Source of the DNA: Pelistega suis
Lineage (GTDB): Bacteria > Pseudomonadota > Gammaproteobacteria > Burkholderiales > Burkholderiaceae_B
Direction: 5' to 3'
DNA: 64,000 nt
NCBI RefSeq assembly: GCF_013133795.1
Contig: NZ_JABGBN010000002.1
Coordinates: forward strand, 248,001-312,000
Shown: piece by piece, positions 1-8,496 of the stretch
Position numbering within the stretch: position 1 is the stretch's first letter
Layout: each line of letters begins with the position of its first letter
Notes under the pieces: model-generated
Seen by the model: the letters and a program-made list of their open reading frames with translations, nothing else
Database searches by the model: none
Told to the model about the DNA's origin: nothing
Made by a program: the position numbers and the translations under genes

Positions 1-252
1 AATAAACTGACGATTATTCCTATTATTCGTCAAAATTTAGGGGATCAATTAAAATTACAATTATGGCACCGTGATGCCCAAGGTTTTACTCGTTCATTGG
101 GTATCATTAATAGTAGTGACAATACGGTTTTAGCCGCTAATTCAACACTAAAAACAGGTGATTTACTATTAATTAGTCTAGAGCCTACCTCACAAACTAG
201 CGAAAGCATCACTGGGCAAATTCTTTACCAAGGAGTAATTGCTAGTTTTTAG
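1..252 (+). CDS. Anti-sigma factor (RskA-like), C-terminal part only
   Basis: The reading frame is open from base 1 to a TAG at 250-252, giving 83 residues of a protein that starts outside the window. The end reads like the periplasmic C-terminal domain of RskA/anti-sigma-K type proteins of betaproteobacteria: a segment 'LGIINSSDNTVLAANS', then 'GDLLLISLEP' and a final 'TGQILYQGVI'. In that family an inner-membrane protein holds an ECF sigma factor inactive, and the sigma gene normally lies just upstream, here off the window. The assignment rests on motif memory over a short tail, so it is moderate. Confidence 0.55.
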   Translation, partial: NKLTIIPIIRQNLGDQLKLQLWHRDAQGFTRSLGIINSSDNTVLAANSTLKTGDLLLISLEPTSQTSESITGQILYQGVIASF

Positions 253-375
253 CAGATTTTATGATGTTTTAGTTGATTTTTAAGTGATTTTGAATATTGT
301 ATTGCGCAACACATCAAAAAACACCTAGCAAAATCAAACTTTTTTAAAATCACCACTAAAATTAGGGTAGTTGTG

Positions 376-381
376 TATAAT
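376..381 (+). promoter_or_regulatory. Possible -10 box for the pha operon
   Basis: A perfect TATAAT preceded by TG-rich sequence lies 58 bases before the phaAB start, in the 186-base gap after the anti-sigma gene. No good -35 hexamer is visible 16-18 bases upstream, so this is only a candidate (extended -10 character, TGTGTATAAT). Confidence 0.25.
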
Positions 382-438
382 TTCTGCTAAAATGACAAAA
401 AATCTTATTTTTATTGTGAATTTGGCGGCTATCCATAC

Positions 439-3315
439 ATGACCTTATCTTTGCTTATCCTTTTGCCTTTTTTTGGTAGTATTCTTGCAGGATTACTCCC
501 CCAAGATGCTCGTAATCGGGAAGCGCTGCTATCAGGCCTTATTGCTTTTAGCTGTGTTGTCATCGTTGCGTGGTATGCCCCAGCTATTTTTGCTGGCCAA
601 GTCATTGAGCAACATATCGAATGGCTCCCCTTTCTCGATTTAAATATTGTCTTTCGTTTAGATGGATTTGCATGGTTGTTTGCGTTACTAGTTTCATTAA
701 TGGGTGTACTAGTCGTTATTTATGCACGCTACTATATGGATCCTGCTGACCCAGTCCCTCGTTTTTTTGCCTTTTTCCTCGCTTTTATGGGGTCTATGCT
801 TGGCGTAGTATTGTCAGGCAATGTTATTCAATTAGTCATCTTCTGGGAGTTAACGTCACTCTCCTCTTTTATGCTGATTGCTTATTGGCATCATCGTCCC
901 GATGCTCGTCGAGGGGCGCGTATTGCCTTGACTATTACGGCGGGTGGTGGTTTTTGTCTGTTAGCAGCGATGTTACTTATCGGGCAAGTGGTTGGGTCTT
1001 ATGAGCTAAGCGTTATTCTCGCGTCGGGTGACTTAATTCGTCATGATGAGCACTATACGCTTATTCTCGTTTTATTTGCTCTCGGTGCTTTAACCAAAAG
1101 TGCGCAATTTCCTTTCCACTTTTGGTTGCCCAATGCGATGGCTGCCCCTACGCCTGTATCAGCCTACTTACATTCAGCCACACTTGTTAAGGCAGGTGTA
1201 TTTTTATTAGCTAGATTTTGGCCTGTATTAGCTATGACTGACCAATGGTTCTGGATTATTGGCTTAGCTGGTCTTTTATCCCTAACCGTAGGTGCTTATG
1301 TTGCGACTTTCCAAAATGATATGAAAGGCGTACTTGCCTACTCAACGATTAGTCACCTTGGTTTAATTACGCTTTTACTTGGTATGAATAGTCAGTTGGC
1401 ACTGATTGCTGCTGTATTTCATATGATTAATCATGCGACCTTTAAAGCCTCTCTTTTTATGGCGACAGGGATTGTAGACCATGAGACAGGGACTCGTGAT
1501 ATGTCTGTGTTGTCTGGACTACGTCGTTCTATGCCTCTTACTGCCACCTTAGCTACAGTAGCAGCTGCTGCAATGGCAGGTGTTCCATTGCTTAATGGCT
1601 TTATTTCTAAAGAAATGTTCTTCTCAGAAACCTTATTCTTAGATGATACTCGTCGCTATATTTTGCCTGTATTAGCTGTCGTTGCAAGTACCTTTAGCGT
1701 GACGTATTCTTTACGTTTTATTCTTAAGGTGTTTTTTGGGAAAGAAGCTAACAATTTACCTCGTACACCACATGAACCACCTAAATGGATGCTTTTCCCT
1801 AGTACCGTCTTAGTATGCTTATGTATTCTTATTGGTGTTCTGCCTGGAATTGTTATTGAACCGACACTAACACTGGCGACCACTTCCATTCTTGGTGCCA
1901 ATCATCCTAGCATTGATTTAGCGGTATTTCATGGTATCAATATCCCTCTTATTATGAGTGCGATGGCATTGATAGGTGGTATTGTTGTTTATTTTGTATT
2001 ACGCCCTTATTGGCAGAGCCATGCAGGTCATACATTGGGATTCCATATTGAAGGTCGCGAAGTTTTTGACAATTTAATTAATCGCTTAGATAGTTTTGCG
2101 GCGACAGTCAACGAATACATTTCCTCTCATCGTGTTCAAGTACAAATGTTCTGTATTGTGCTTGTTACCTTTATTGTGGCACTTATCCCTCTTCTTCGCT
2201 ATACCGATTGGTTGATGTGGCCTCGAACTAAATTTAGTCTTTCTTTTGCCATTTTATGGGTTGTGGGTGCAGCTTGTGCCATTGGTGCTGCACATCAAGC
2301 AAAATATAATCGTTTTCGTGCCGTAGTGTTTGCAGGTGGTGCAGGTATTGCCACAACAGTCACCTTTGCTTGGTTATCCGCCCCTGATTTGGCGTTGACT
2401 CAATTAGTCATTGAAGTCGTTACTGTCGTACTACTGCTTTTAGGTTTACGTTGGCTACCTCGTCGCAATAATGACGGTGCCACAAGTGTTTCCGGTGCTG
2501 AGGAAACTGTCAAACATTTACGTCATATCCGAGATGCTATTTTAGCGGTTGCTGTCGGTCTAGGTATGACCATTTTGACTTATGTAATTACTACACGTAA
2601 TACTATCTCAAGTATTGGTAATTTCTTTACCGAAAATGCTCTCCCCAAAGGTGGTGGTACGAATGTGGTCAATGTCATTCTGGTTGATTTTCGTGCTTTT
2701 GATACTTATGGTGAAATCACTGTCTTGGGTATTGTCGCTTTGACAGTTTATGCCTTATTACGCCGTTTCCGACCACCAGAAGAAAGTCTTTATGCGCTAG
2801 AAAAAAGAGATAAAACTGTAGCGCCTGATTTGGCAAAAATCAAAGAAAATGAGGCCTTGCCTCGGGGTACTTTATTAGTACCTAATGTTTTAGTGCGTTT
2901 GTTAATGCCGATGATTAGCTTAATTGCTATCTTCTTCTTTATGCGTGGACATAACCTACCAGGGGGAGGATTTATTGCGGGTGTCATCTTTGCGATTGGA
3001 ATCATTGTCCAATACATGATTAGCGGTATTCATTGGGTAGAGTTGCGCTCACGCATTAAGCCACAAAATTGGTTAGCTGCAGGCTTATTTATGGCACTTT
3101 CTGCGGGTATTCTGCCTTTATTTTATGGTTTGCCATTCCTTTCTGCCCTAGCTGGAGATATTCACTTACCACTTATCGGAGATATTCATTTATCCAGTGT
3201 GATGTTATTTGACTTAGGTGTTTTTGCTCTCGTTGTAGGTTCATCAACCTATATGTTAGTGGCACTGGCACACCAATCTCTTCGTTCACAGCGTCAATCA
3301 AAAGGAGCTAAATAA
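439..3315 (+). CDS. phaAB: Monovalent cation/H+ antiporter, fused subunits A and B
   Basis: This 958-residue membrane protein is the large subunit of a Mrp/Pha/Mnh antiporter that exchanges Na+ or K+ for protons at the inner membrane. Residues about 60-420 carry the NuoL-like proton-conducting transporter domain. The MrpA C-terminal segment (around 'SAPDLALTQLVIEVV', about residue 650) follows. The last ~150 residues are a complete MrpB domain with the 'RGHNLPGGGFIAG' signature. Fusion of A and B is the hallmark of the six-gene group-2 (Pha) systems. The stop overlaps the phaC start (TAATG). The Shine-Dalgarno before ATG 439 is weak. Confidence 0.93.
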   Translation: MTLSLLILLPFFGSILAGLLPQDARNREALLSGLIAFSCVVIVAWYAPAIFAGQVIEQHIEWLPFLDLNIVFRLDGFAWLFALLVSLMGVLVVIYARYYMDPADPVPRFFAFFLAFMGSMLGVVLSGNVIQLVIFWELTSLSSFMLIAYWHHRPDARRGARIALTITAGGGFCLLAAMLLIGQVVGSYELSVILASGDLIRHDEHYTLILVLFALGALTKSAQFPFHFWLPNAMAAPTPVSAYLHSATLVKAGVFLLARFWPVLAMTDQWFWIIGLAGLLSLTVGAYVATFQNDMKGVLAYSTISHLGLITLLLGMNSQLALIAAVFHMINHATFKASLFMATGIVDHETGTRDMSVLSGLRRSMPLTATLATVAAAAMAGVPLLNGFISKEMFFSETLFLDDTRRYILPVLAVVASTFSVTYSLRFILKVFFGKEANNLPRTPHEPPKWMLFPSTVLVCLCILIGVLPGIVIEPTLTLATTSILGANHPSIDLAVFHGINIPLIMSAMALIGGIVVYFVLRPYWQSHAGHTLGFHIEGREVFDNLINRLDSFAATVNEYISSHRVQVQMFCIVLVTFIVALIPLLRYTDWLMWPRTKFSLSFAILWVVGAACAIGAAHQAKYNRFRAVVFAGGAGIATTVTFAWLSAPDLALTQLVIEVVTVVLLLLGLRWLPRRNNDGATSVSGAEETVKHLRHIRDAILAVAVGLGMTILTYVITTRNTISSIGNFFTENALPKGGGTNVVNVILVDFRAFDTYGEITVLGIVALTVYALLRRFRPPEESLYALEKRDKTVAPDLAKIKENEALPRGTLLVPNVLVRLLMPMISLIAIFFFMRGHNLPGGGFIAGVIFAIGIIVQYMISGIHWVELRSRIKPQNWLAAGLFMALSAGILPLFYGLPFLSALAGDIHLPLIGDIHLSSVMLFDLGVFALVVGSSTYMLVALAHQSLRSQRQSKGAK

Positions 3316-3653
3316 TGGAAATCGTTTACGCCTTAGCGATTGGCATTCTAGCCGGTTCTGGTGTTTGGTTAATTTTACGCCCTCGTACCTTCCAGATTAT
3401 TATCGGCATTACCTTATTATCCTATGCTGTCAATTTATTTATTTTTGGTACAGGTCGTTTATTTGTAGGAGCACCTCCTATCATTAATAAAAATGCACCT
3501 GTTAATACTGTTCTTTATGCAGATCCTGTACCACAATCACTTGTGCTAACAGCCATTGTCATTGGTTTTGCAATGACTGCTCTTATTTTAGTTGTTGTAA
3601 TGGCAAAACGTGGACTCACCGGTTCTGATCACGTGGATGGTGAGGGGCAATAA
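3315..3653 (+). CDS. phaC: Cation/H+ antiporter subunit C
   Basis: A 112-residue protein with three membrane segments, homologous to NuoK and MrpC. It is an integral subunit of the Pha antiporter complex. Recognisable features are the N-terminal 'GSGVWLILRPRTFQIIIG' helix and the middle 'DPVPQSLVLTAIVIGFA' segment, which is typical of MrpC. It overlaps both neighbours by one base (TAATG at 3313-3317 and again at 3651-3655), so translation is probably coupled along the operon. Confidence 0.92.
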   Translation: MEIVYALAIGILAGSGVWLILRPRTFQIIIGITLLSYAVNLFIFGTGRLFVGAPPIINKNAPVNTVLYADPVPQSLVLTAIVIGFAMTALILVVVMAKRGLTGSDHVDGEGQ

Positions 3654-5293
3654 TGACTATGTTTTGGGAAAATCTACCCGTCTTTAGTATTCTCATTCCT
3701 ATGTTTGCTGGAACGATGATGGTATTTCTTAAGGAAAAACGTCGTCAGCTCAATAAAACATTAGGTCTACTATCAGCAATTGCACAATTAGCCATTGCTG
3801 TCTTATTAATGTTAGGTGTGACGGGTCAATTAGCCTCAGTGGAGTGGACCCACAATATTGGGGTTTATTTGCTTGGCAACTGGGATGCCCCTTTTGGCAT
3901 TACCTTGGTTGCTGATCGTTTATCCGCATTGATGTTAGCGCTTTCAGCGGGATTAGGTCTCATGTGCCTTATCTACTCCACCTCCTTATGGGATCGCGCA
4001 GGGGTTCACTTTCACCCCCTCTTCCAATTTATCATGATGGGATTAAATGGCGCTTTTTTAACAGGTGACTTATTTAATCTTTTTGTATTTTTTGAGATTT
4101 TTCTTGCTGCTTCTTATGGTTTACTTCTACATGGTTCTGGTGTAAATCGTGTCAGCTCTGGTTTTCATTATATCGTCGTAAATCTCATGGGTGGTTTTTT
4201 AATGCTGATTGGCATTTCCATGATTTACTCTGTGACCGGATCGCTTAATTTAGCGGACATCGGTATGAAAGCGGGTATTTTAGCCGCCAATGAGCGTATT
4301 TTATTTGAAACTGCATGTGCTTTCTTAGCGACAGCTTTTCTAATTAAAGCAGCGGCATGGCCACTTAGTTTCTGGCTAACCAATGCCTATGCTTCTGCTG
4401 TTTCCCCTGTTGCCGCGATGTTTTCCATTATGACTAAAGTCGGTATTTATGCCCTTTTACGTGTAGGTTCTTTACTTTTACCTACAGGAGCTCCTGCTGG
4501 CTTTGGTGGTGAATGGATGTTCTATATTGGCTTAGGTACGCTTTTCTACGGCACAATGGGGCTCTTAGCAGAGAAAAATCTAGGACGTATGGTCTCTTTT
4601 TGTATCGTTATCTCCTCAGGGACATTATTAACAGCGCTTGGTATGCCAGGAGTCGCTTTAACAGGCCCATCACTTTACTACCTCGTTAGTTCTGTGGTGG
4701 CATTAGCAGTTGCTTTCTTACTCGTCGAGATTATCCGCCGCACAGAAGCCGTACAAGTTAGTGTACTTTCCGTTTCCTTAGAAGCCTTTGGTCTTGACCA
4801 AGACAAGTCATCAGACTACGCTGGTGAAGTCGTCGGTGTACCTATTCCCGCATCTATGGCATTTTTAGGTTTAGCTTTCTTTACTTGTGTGTTAATTGTA
4901 GCGGGTCTCCCTCCATTCTCAGGCTTTCTGGCCAAATTTGCACTCTTATCACAAGCCATTACCCTTACGCAAATGGACTTAAGTTCTCCCACCTATAATG
5001 CATGGATTTTAGTAGGCTTTATGCTGGCATCTGGTATGGCTACCGTCATTGTTTTAGGTCGTACAGGTATCCGTGTGTTTTGGGGTTCTGGGACATTAAA
5101 TACACCTAAATTAACCTTACGAGAAGCCTTACCTATTGCCATTTTATTATGCGCATGCTTGTACATCACTATTTTTGTCAGCGATGTGATGACTTATATG
5201 AATTACACGGCACAATCTCTCGATGAGCCTAATCAGTATATCGAGGCCGTTTTGCAACAGCGTGCCGTACCTAGCCCATTTGAAGGACATTAA
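3653..5293 (+). CDS. phaD: Cation/H+ antiporter subunit D
   Basis: A 546-residue polytopic protein of the NuoM/NuoN/MrpD family, the second large proton-conducting subunit. It shows the central transporter domain with 'GDLFNLFVFFEIFLAASYGLL' spread over about residues 138-158 and a conserved Lys-containing helix near 'FLIKAAAWPLSFWL'. The C-terminal third has the 'GLPPFSGFLAKFALL' motif common to this superfamily. The length is usual for PhaD. It starts inside the phaC stop (TAATG) and is followed three bases later by phaE. Confidence 0.93.
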   Translation: MTMFWENLPVFSILIPMFAGTMMVFLKEKRRQLNKTLGLLSAIAQLAIAVLLMLGVTGQLASVEWTHNIGVYLLGNWDAPFGITLVADRLSALMLALSAGLGLMCLIYSTSLWDRAGVHFHPLFQFIMMGLNGAFLTGDLFNLFVFFEIFLAASYGLLLHGSGVNRVSSGFHYIVVNLMGGFLMLIGISMIYSVTGSLNLADIGMKAGILAANERILFETACAFLATAFLIKAAAWPLSFWLTNAYASAVSPVAAMFSIMTKVGIYALLRVGSLLLPTGAPAGFGGEWMFYIGLGTLFYGTMGLLAEKNLGRMVSFCIVISSGTLLTALGMPGVALTGPSLYYLVSSVVALAVAFLLVEIIRRTEAVQVSVLSVSLEAFGLDQDKSSDYAGEVVGVPIPASMAFLGLAFFTCVLIVAGLPPFSGFLAKFALLSQAITLTQMDLSSPTYNAWILVGFMLASGMATVIVLGRTGIRVFWGSGTLNTPKLTLREALPIAILLCACLYITIFVSDVMTYMNYTAQSLDEPNQYIEAVLQQRAVPSPFEGH

Positions 5294-5296
5294 GCC

Positions 5297-5785
5297 ATGA
5301 TAAGTATGTTCTTTTGGATTCCAATGACTGCTCTACTCACGCTGATTTGGTTATTATTAGCCAATTCCATTAGCTTAGGACAGTTTTTGTTAGGATTCAT
5401 AGCGAGCTTTGTGCTTGTTTTACTGTCCTTGCGTATGCGCCCTGATTTAGCCTATCCTCGTAGGGTATGGCTAATGCTGGTTTTAGCGTATCGTTTTACT
5501 ATCGATATTATTAAATCTAATTTAGCAGTCGCTAAGCTTATTTTACAATGGCGTCGCAAAGACTTTACCTCAGGTTATGTCTACATCCCTCTTGAGGTAC
5601 GTGACCCTCATGCTTTAGCCTTTTTAGCGTGTATCATTACTTATACCCCTGGTACAGTATGGTCAGGTTTAACTGAAAAAGACTATATTTTACGCTTACA
5701 TGTACTGGATTTAAAAGAAGAAGCCGAGTGGTTCGATATTATTAAGAACCGTTATGAAAAGCTTTTATTGGAAATTTTTGAATAA
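5297..5785 (+). CDS. phaE: Cation/H+ antiporter subunit E
   Basis: A 162-residue protein with two or three N-terminal membrane segments and a cytoplasmic C-terminal part, matching MrpE. The 'ITYTPGTVWSGL' stretch near residue 115 followed by 'LRLHVLDLKEEAEW' is the usual MrpE signature. MrpE is a small accessory subunit needed for a stable antiporter complex. It begins 3 bases after phaD and its stop overlaps the phaF start (TAATG at 5783-5787). Confidence 0.9.
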   Translation: MISMFFWIPMTALLTLIWLLLANSISLGQFLLGFIASFVLVLLSLRMRPDLAYPRRVWLMLVLAYRFTIDIIKSNLAVAKLILQWRRKDFTSGYVYIPLEVRDPHALAFLACIITYTPGTVWSGLTEKDYILRLHVLDLKEEAEWFDIIKNRYEKLLLEIFE

Positions 5786-6069
5786 TGACTGTGAACTATA
5801 TTTCCCTTGCAGCACAATTTGCTATTGCTTGTTTTGCACTAGGTTCTTTAATTTGCACCATCCGTATGTTTAAAGGTCCTAGTCCTCAAGACCGCGCATG
5901 GGCACTTGATGCCATGTATGTCAATTGTATGTTACTCATTGTGACCTTAGGCATTTTATTTCGTACTTCTTGGTACTACGATATAGCCTTATTAATTGCG
6001 TTGTTTGGATTTGTAGGTACTGCAGCTTTAGCAAAATTCTTATTACGCGGTGAGGTAATTGAGCCATGA
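5785..6069 (+). CDS. phaF: Cation/H+ antiporter subunit F
   Basis: A 94-residue protein with three predicted membrane helices, matching MrpF. The segment 'RMFKGPSPQDRAWALDAM' between helices 1 and 2 is the family signature, with the conserved Pro and Asp-Arg. It overlaps phaE by one base and phaG by four (ATGA at 6066-6069), which supports coupled translation and a fixed subunit ratio. Confidence 0.92.
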   Translation: MTVNYISLAAQFAIACFALGSLICTIRMFKGPSPQDRAWALDAMYVNCMLLIVTLGILFRTSWYYDIALLIALFGFVGTAALAKFLLRGEVIEP

Positions 6070-6383
6070 CCAATATCCCCTTCATCCCAAGTCTTATCAT
6101 CGCCACTTTATTAGTATTAGGTGGTATAGTAACCTTAATTGGTTCCTTAGGCTTGTTGCGTTTTAATGATTTTACAGGGCGTATCCATGCGACAACCTTG
6201 GGGAATACCTTAGGCGCTTTATTTATTCTTGCTGCCTCAATGATGATGTCTTGGCATATCAATGATCGAGTATTCTTGCATGAAGTAATTATCGTACTCT
6301 TTCTCTTTATTACATCGCCTGTATCTGCCATGTTATTAATGCGTTCATATACTTTACGCCAAGAGCGCATGGAGTCTAATTAA
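6066..6383 (+). CDS. phaG: Cation/H+ antiporter subunit G
   Basis: A 105-residue membrane protein matching MrpG. The region 'GSLGLLRFNDFTGRIHATT' after the first helix is the family signature, followed by 'LGNTLGALFILAAS'. It is the last gene of the antiporter operon. No terminator is visible in the 10-base gap before the next gene, so rhtA and gpx may be read through from the same transcript. Confidence 0.92.
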   Translation: MTNIPFIPSLIIATLLVLGGIVTLIGSLGLLRFNDFTGRIHATTLGNTLGALFILAASMMMSWHINDRVFLHEVIIVLFLFITSPVSAMLLMRSYTLRQERMESN

Positions 6384-6393
6384 CGCTTGCATT

Positions 6394-7263
6394 ATGAATC
6401 ATCATAAGTCGTATCCTTTTTCTTTTGGCGTCATCGCATTAATTGCCTCAATGATTTCTCTTTGCATGGGAACATCATTTGCCAAAAGTCTTTTTAGTGA
6501 GATTGGCGCACAAGGGACGACTTTCTATCGATTGATATTCTCTGCTATCTTATTATGGATTATTTGGCGCCCATGGCGTTTTAAATTTACGCGAGCCTAT
6601 ATTTTCCCTATTATTTTTTATGGGGTCTCTTTAGGTATGCTGAATTTCCTCTTTTATATGGCTTTGCGTACTATTCCTTTAGGCATTGCCATTGCTATTG
6701 AGTTTTGTGGACCTTTAGGACTGGCACTCTTCGCTTCGCGCAAAAAGATTGATTTTCTCTGGATTGCTTTAGTAATTATTGGCTTACTCTTTCTCATTCC
6801 TAATGAATCGACTAGCGCTACTTCTTTAGATCCTATCGGTTTGATGTACTGTGTTGCCGCCGCTATATTCTGGGCAATCTACATTATTGCCGGTCAGAAG
6901 ATGAGCAATATTCATCCAGGACAAGCCAGTACATTGGGTATTACCATGGCGGCATTGACAGTTATGCCTTTTGCCATAGCAAGTATCGGTGTTGAGGGTT
7001 TATGGCGAGTCGAGTTGTTTTGGGTGGGCTTAGTAGTGGGTATTTTATCCAGTGCCTTACCCTATTCTTTAGAAATGATTTCTTTACGTTCACTTGACCG
7101 CAAAACTTTTGGTGTATTACTTAGTCTGGAGCCTGCTTTCGGGGCTATTGCTGGCGCCATTGTGTTACATGAATTTCTAAGCATTCAGCAAATTATCGCC
7201 ATTATCTGCATTGTCAGTGCGTCAATGGGATGTACATTAACCGCAAAAAGAGGCAAAAAATGA
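6394..7263 (+). CDS. rhtA: EamA-family exporter, RhtA-like
   Basis: A 289-residue drug/metabolite transporter with two EamA repeats and about ten membrane helices. The C-terminal part resembles E. coli RhtA, the inner-membrane threonine/homoserine exporter, especially 'SSALPYSLEMISLRSL' and 'RKTFGVLLSLEPAFGAIAG' near residues 228-258. The substrate is inferred from that resemblance and not proven. It lies 10 bases after phaG and its TGA overlaps the ATG of gpx (ATGA at 7260-7263). Confidence 0.7.
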   Translation: MNHHKSYPFSFGVIALIASMISLCMGTSFAKSLFSEIGAQGTTFYRLIFSAILLWIIWRPWRFKFTRAYIFPIIFYGVSLGMLNFLFYMALRTIPLGIAIAIEFCGPLGLALFASRKKIDFLWIALVIIGLLFLIPNESTSATSLDPIGLMYCVAAAIFWAIYIIAGQKMSNIHPGQASTLGITMAALTVMPFAIASIGVEGLWRVELFWVGLVVGILSSALPYSLEMISLRSLDRKTFGVLLSLEPAFGAIAGAIVLHEFLSIQQIIAIICIVSASMGCTLTAKRGKK

Positions 7264-7745
7264 GTATTTTCTATACTTTTTCCGCACAGCAAAATAATGG
7301 GGAAACTTTACATTTTTATGATTTACAAGAAAAAGTTGTGCTTATTGTGAATGTTGCCTCTAAATGTGGTTTTACTCCTCAATACAAAGAGCTTGAACAA
7401 CTTTATCAGCAATTTAAGGATAAAAACTTTACGATACTAGCCTTTCCTTGCAATCAATTTGGACAACAGGAACCTGGAACTGCCGAAGAAATTCGTTCTT
7501 TTTGTGAATTGAACTATGGTGTCACTTTCCCCTTAATGGCAAAAATTGATGTCAATGGTGCAAATGAACACCCTTTGTATCATTGGTTAAAACAAGAGAA
7601 AAAAGGCTTGCTCGGCGGTAGTATAAAATGGAATTTCACAAAGTTTCTCATTAATCAAAAAGGCGAAGTGGTTGACCGCTTCGCCCCGACAACATCGCCA
7701 TCTAAGCTACAAGATAAGATTATACAAGTTATCGAATACTCGTAA
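7260..7745 (+). CDS. gpx: Glutathione peroxidase family protein
   Basis: A 161-residue thiol peroxidase of the glutathione peroxidase fold (BtuE type), reducing hydroperoxides with thioredoxin or glutathione in the cytoplasm. The active-site region 'NVASKCGFTPQY' has cysteine where animal enzymes have selenocysteine. The motif 'FPCNQFGQQEPG' supplies the conserved Gln and the possible resolving Cys, and 'KWNFTKFL' supplies the Trp and Asn of the tetrad. The start was set at ATG 7260, preceded by AGAGG and overlapping the rhtA stop; an earlier in-frame start at 7230 would add ten unsupported residues. Its 3' end overlaps the convergent gene by 17 bases. Confidence 0.9.
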   Translation: MSIFYTFSAQQNNGETLHFYDLQEKVVLIVNVASKCGFTPQYKELEQLYQQFKDKNFTILAFPCNQFGQQEPGTAEEIRSFCELNYGVTFPLMAKIDVNGANEHPLYHWLKQEKKGLLGGSIKWNFTKFLINQKGEVVDRFAPTTSPSKLQDKIIQVIEYS

Positions 7746-8496
7746 TACGCATTGTATAGCTTGAGTTTTGATAACGAAAATCCGTTTGCATACTCAATCC
7801 TTGCTCAGGACAATACCATTCGGTTACCCCCAAAGTTTTTGCTTCAGGTGCTTTGGTGCGTCCACTTAATGACTCATAGACTGTACCGCTCGAGACTTTT
7901 GCTTGATATTGAATAGGTAAACAAGGCATAGGACCAAGTGCCGTATTTAAGTTTTTCGCGGCACCGACTTGAGCGGCTCCCGCTGAGAAACTCGCATTAT
8001 TGATGCTCGCCTCTCCCATTTTAGGTAAACCTTGCGCAATAAACATATCCGCATTGGCGTTTGCACTATATTGACGTGCTGGTACAGATTGTCCTGCAAT
8101 AACTTTTTGTACGGGTTTGAATAATAATCCTTTTAAAGCAACGGCGACGGATGATGTTGCAAAAGGTGCCGCATTCTGTCCTGTACTTAATTGACCATTA
8201 AGCTGGGCATTATTATTACGTACATTCAAGGTAAATTGACCACCTGCAGCAGGAATAATTAACTTAGCAAAAGTATTCAGACGGATATTTAATTGAGCTG
8301 TACAGTTCTGTGCATCCTGACGCTTGACAGATAGGACATTGATACTAAAAGCTGCCGTATTTTGGCTAATTTCCCCTTCGATTTGCTTGCCCTCTACGAG
8401 CCAAGGACTATCACAAAACGCTTGATCAGCCGCTTGTGCATTGGGCAGAAAAGCTAAACTTAATAGTGATGCTCCTACCAAAACAGTTTGACGCAT
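7729..8496 (-). CDS. Exported protein of unknown function
   Basis: A 255-residue protein that I do not recognise. It begins with a clear Sec signal peptide (basic start, hydrophobic 'LVGASLLSLAFLP', cleavage after 'NAQA'). The mature part is rich in Ala, Asn, Gln and Ser, contains four cysteines (in 'FCDSPW', 'NCTAQL', 'PCLPIQ', 'WYCPEQ') that could form two periplasmic disulfides, and lacks other membrane helices. It starts in the stop codon of the ankyrin gene (TAATG), so the two are probably coupled and may act together in the periplasm. The end overlaps gpx tail-to-tail by 17 bases. Confidence 0.75.
   Translation of the reverse strand: MRQTVLVGASLLSLAFLPNAQAADQAFCDSPWLVEGKQIEGEISQNTAAFSINVLSVKRQDAQNCTAQLNIRLNTFAKLIIPAAGGQFTLNVRNNNAQLNGQLSTGQNAAPFATSSVAVALKGLLFKPVQKVIAGQSVPARQYSANANADMFIAQGLPKMGEASINNASFSAGAAQVGAAKNLNTALGPMPCLPIQYQAKVSSGTVYESLSGRTKAPEAKTLGVTEWYCPEQGLSMQTDFRYQNSSYTMRITSIR

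Noticed and set aside
5936-6370. 144-codon open frame on the minus strand opposite phaF and phaG
   Set aside because: Both phaF and phaG are clear family members on the plus strand; the antisense product is basic and shows no motif.
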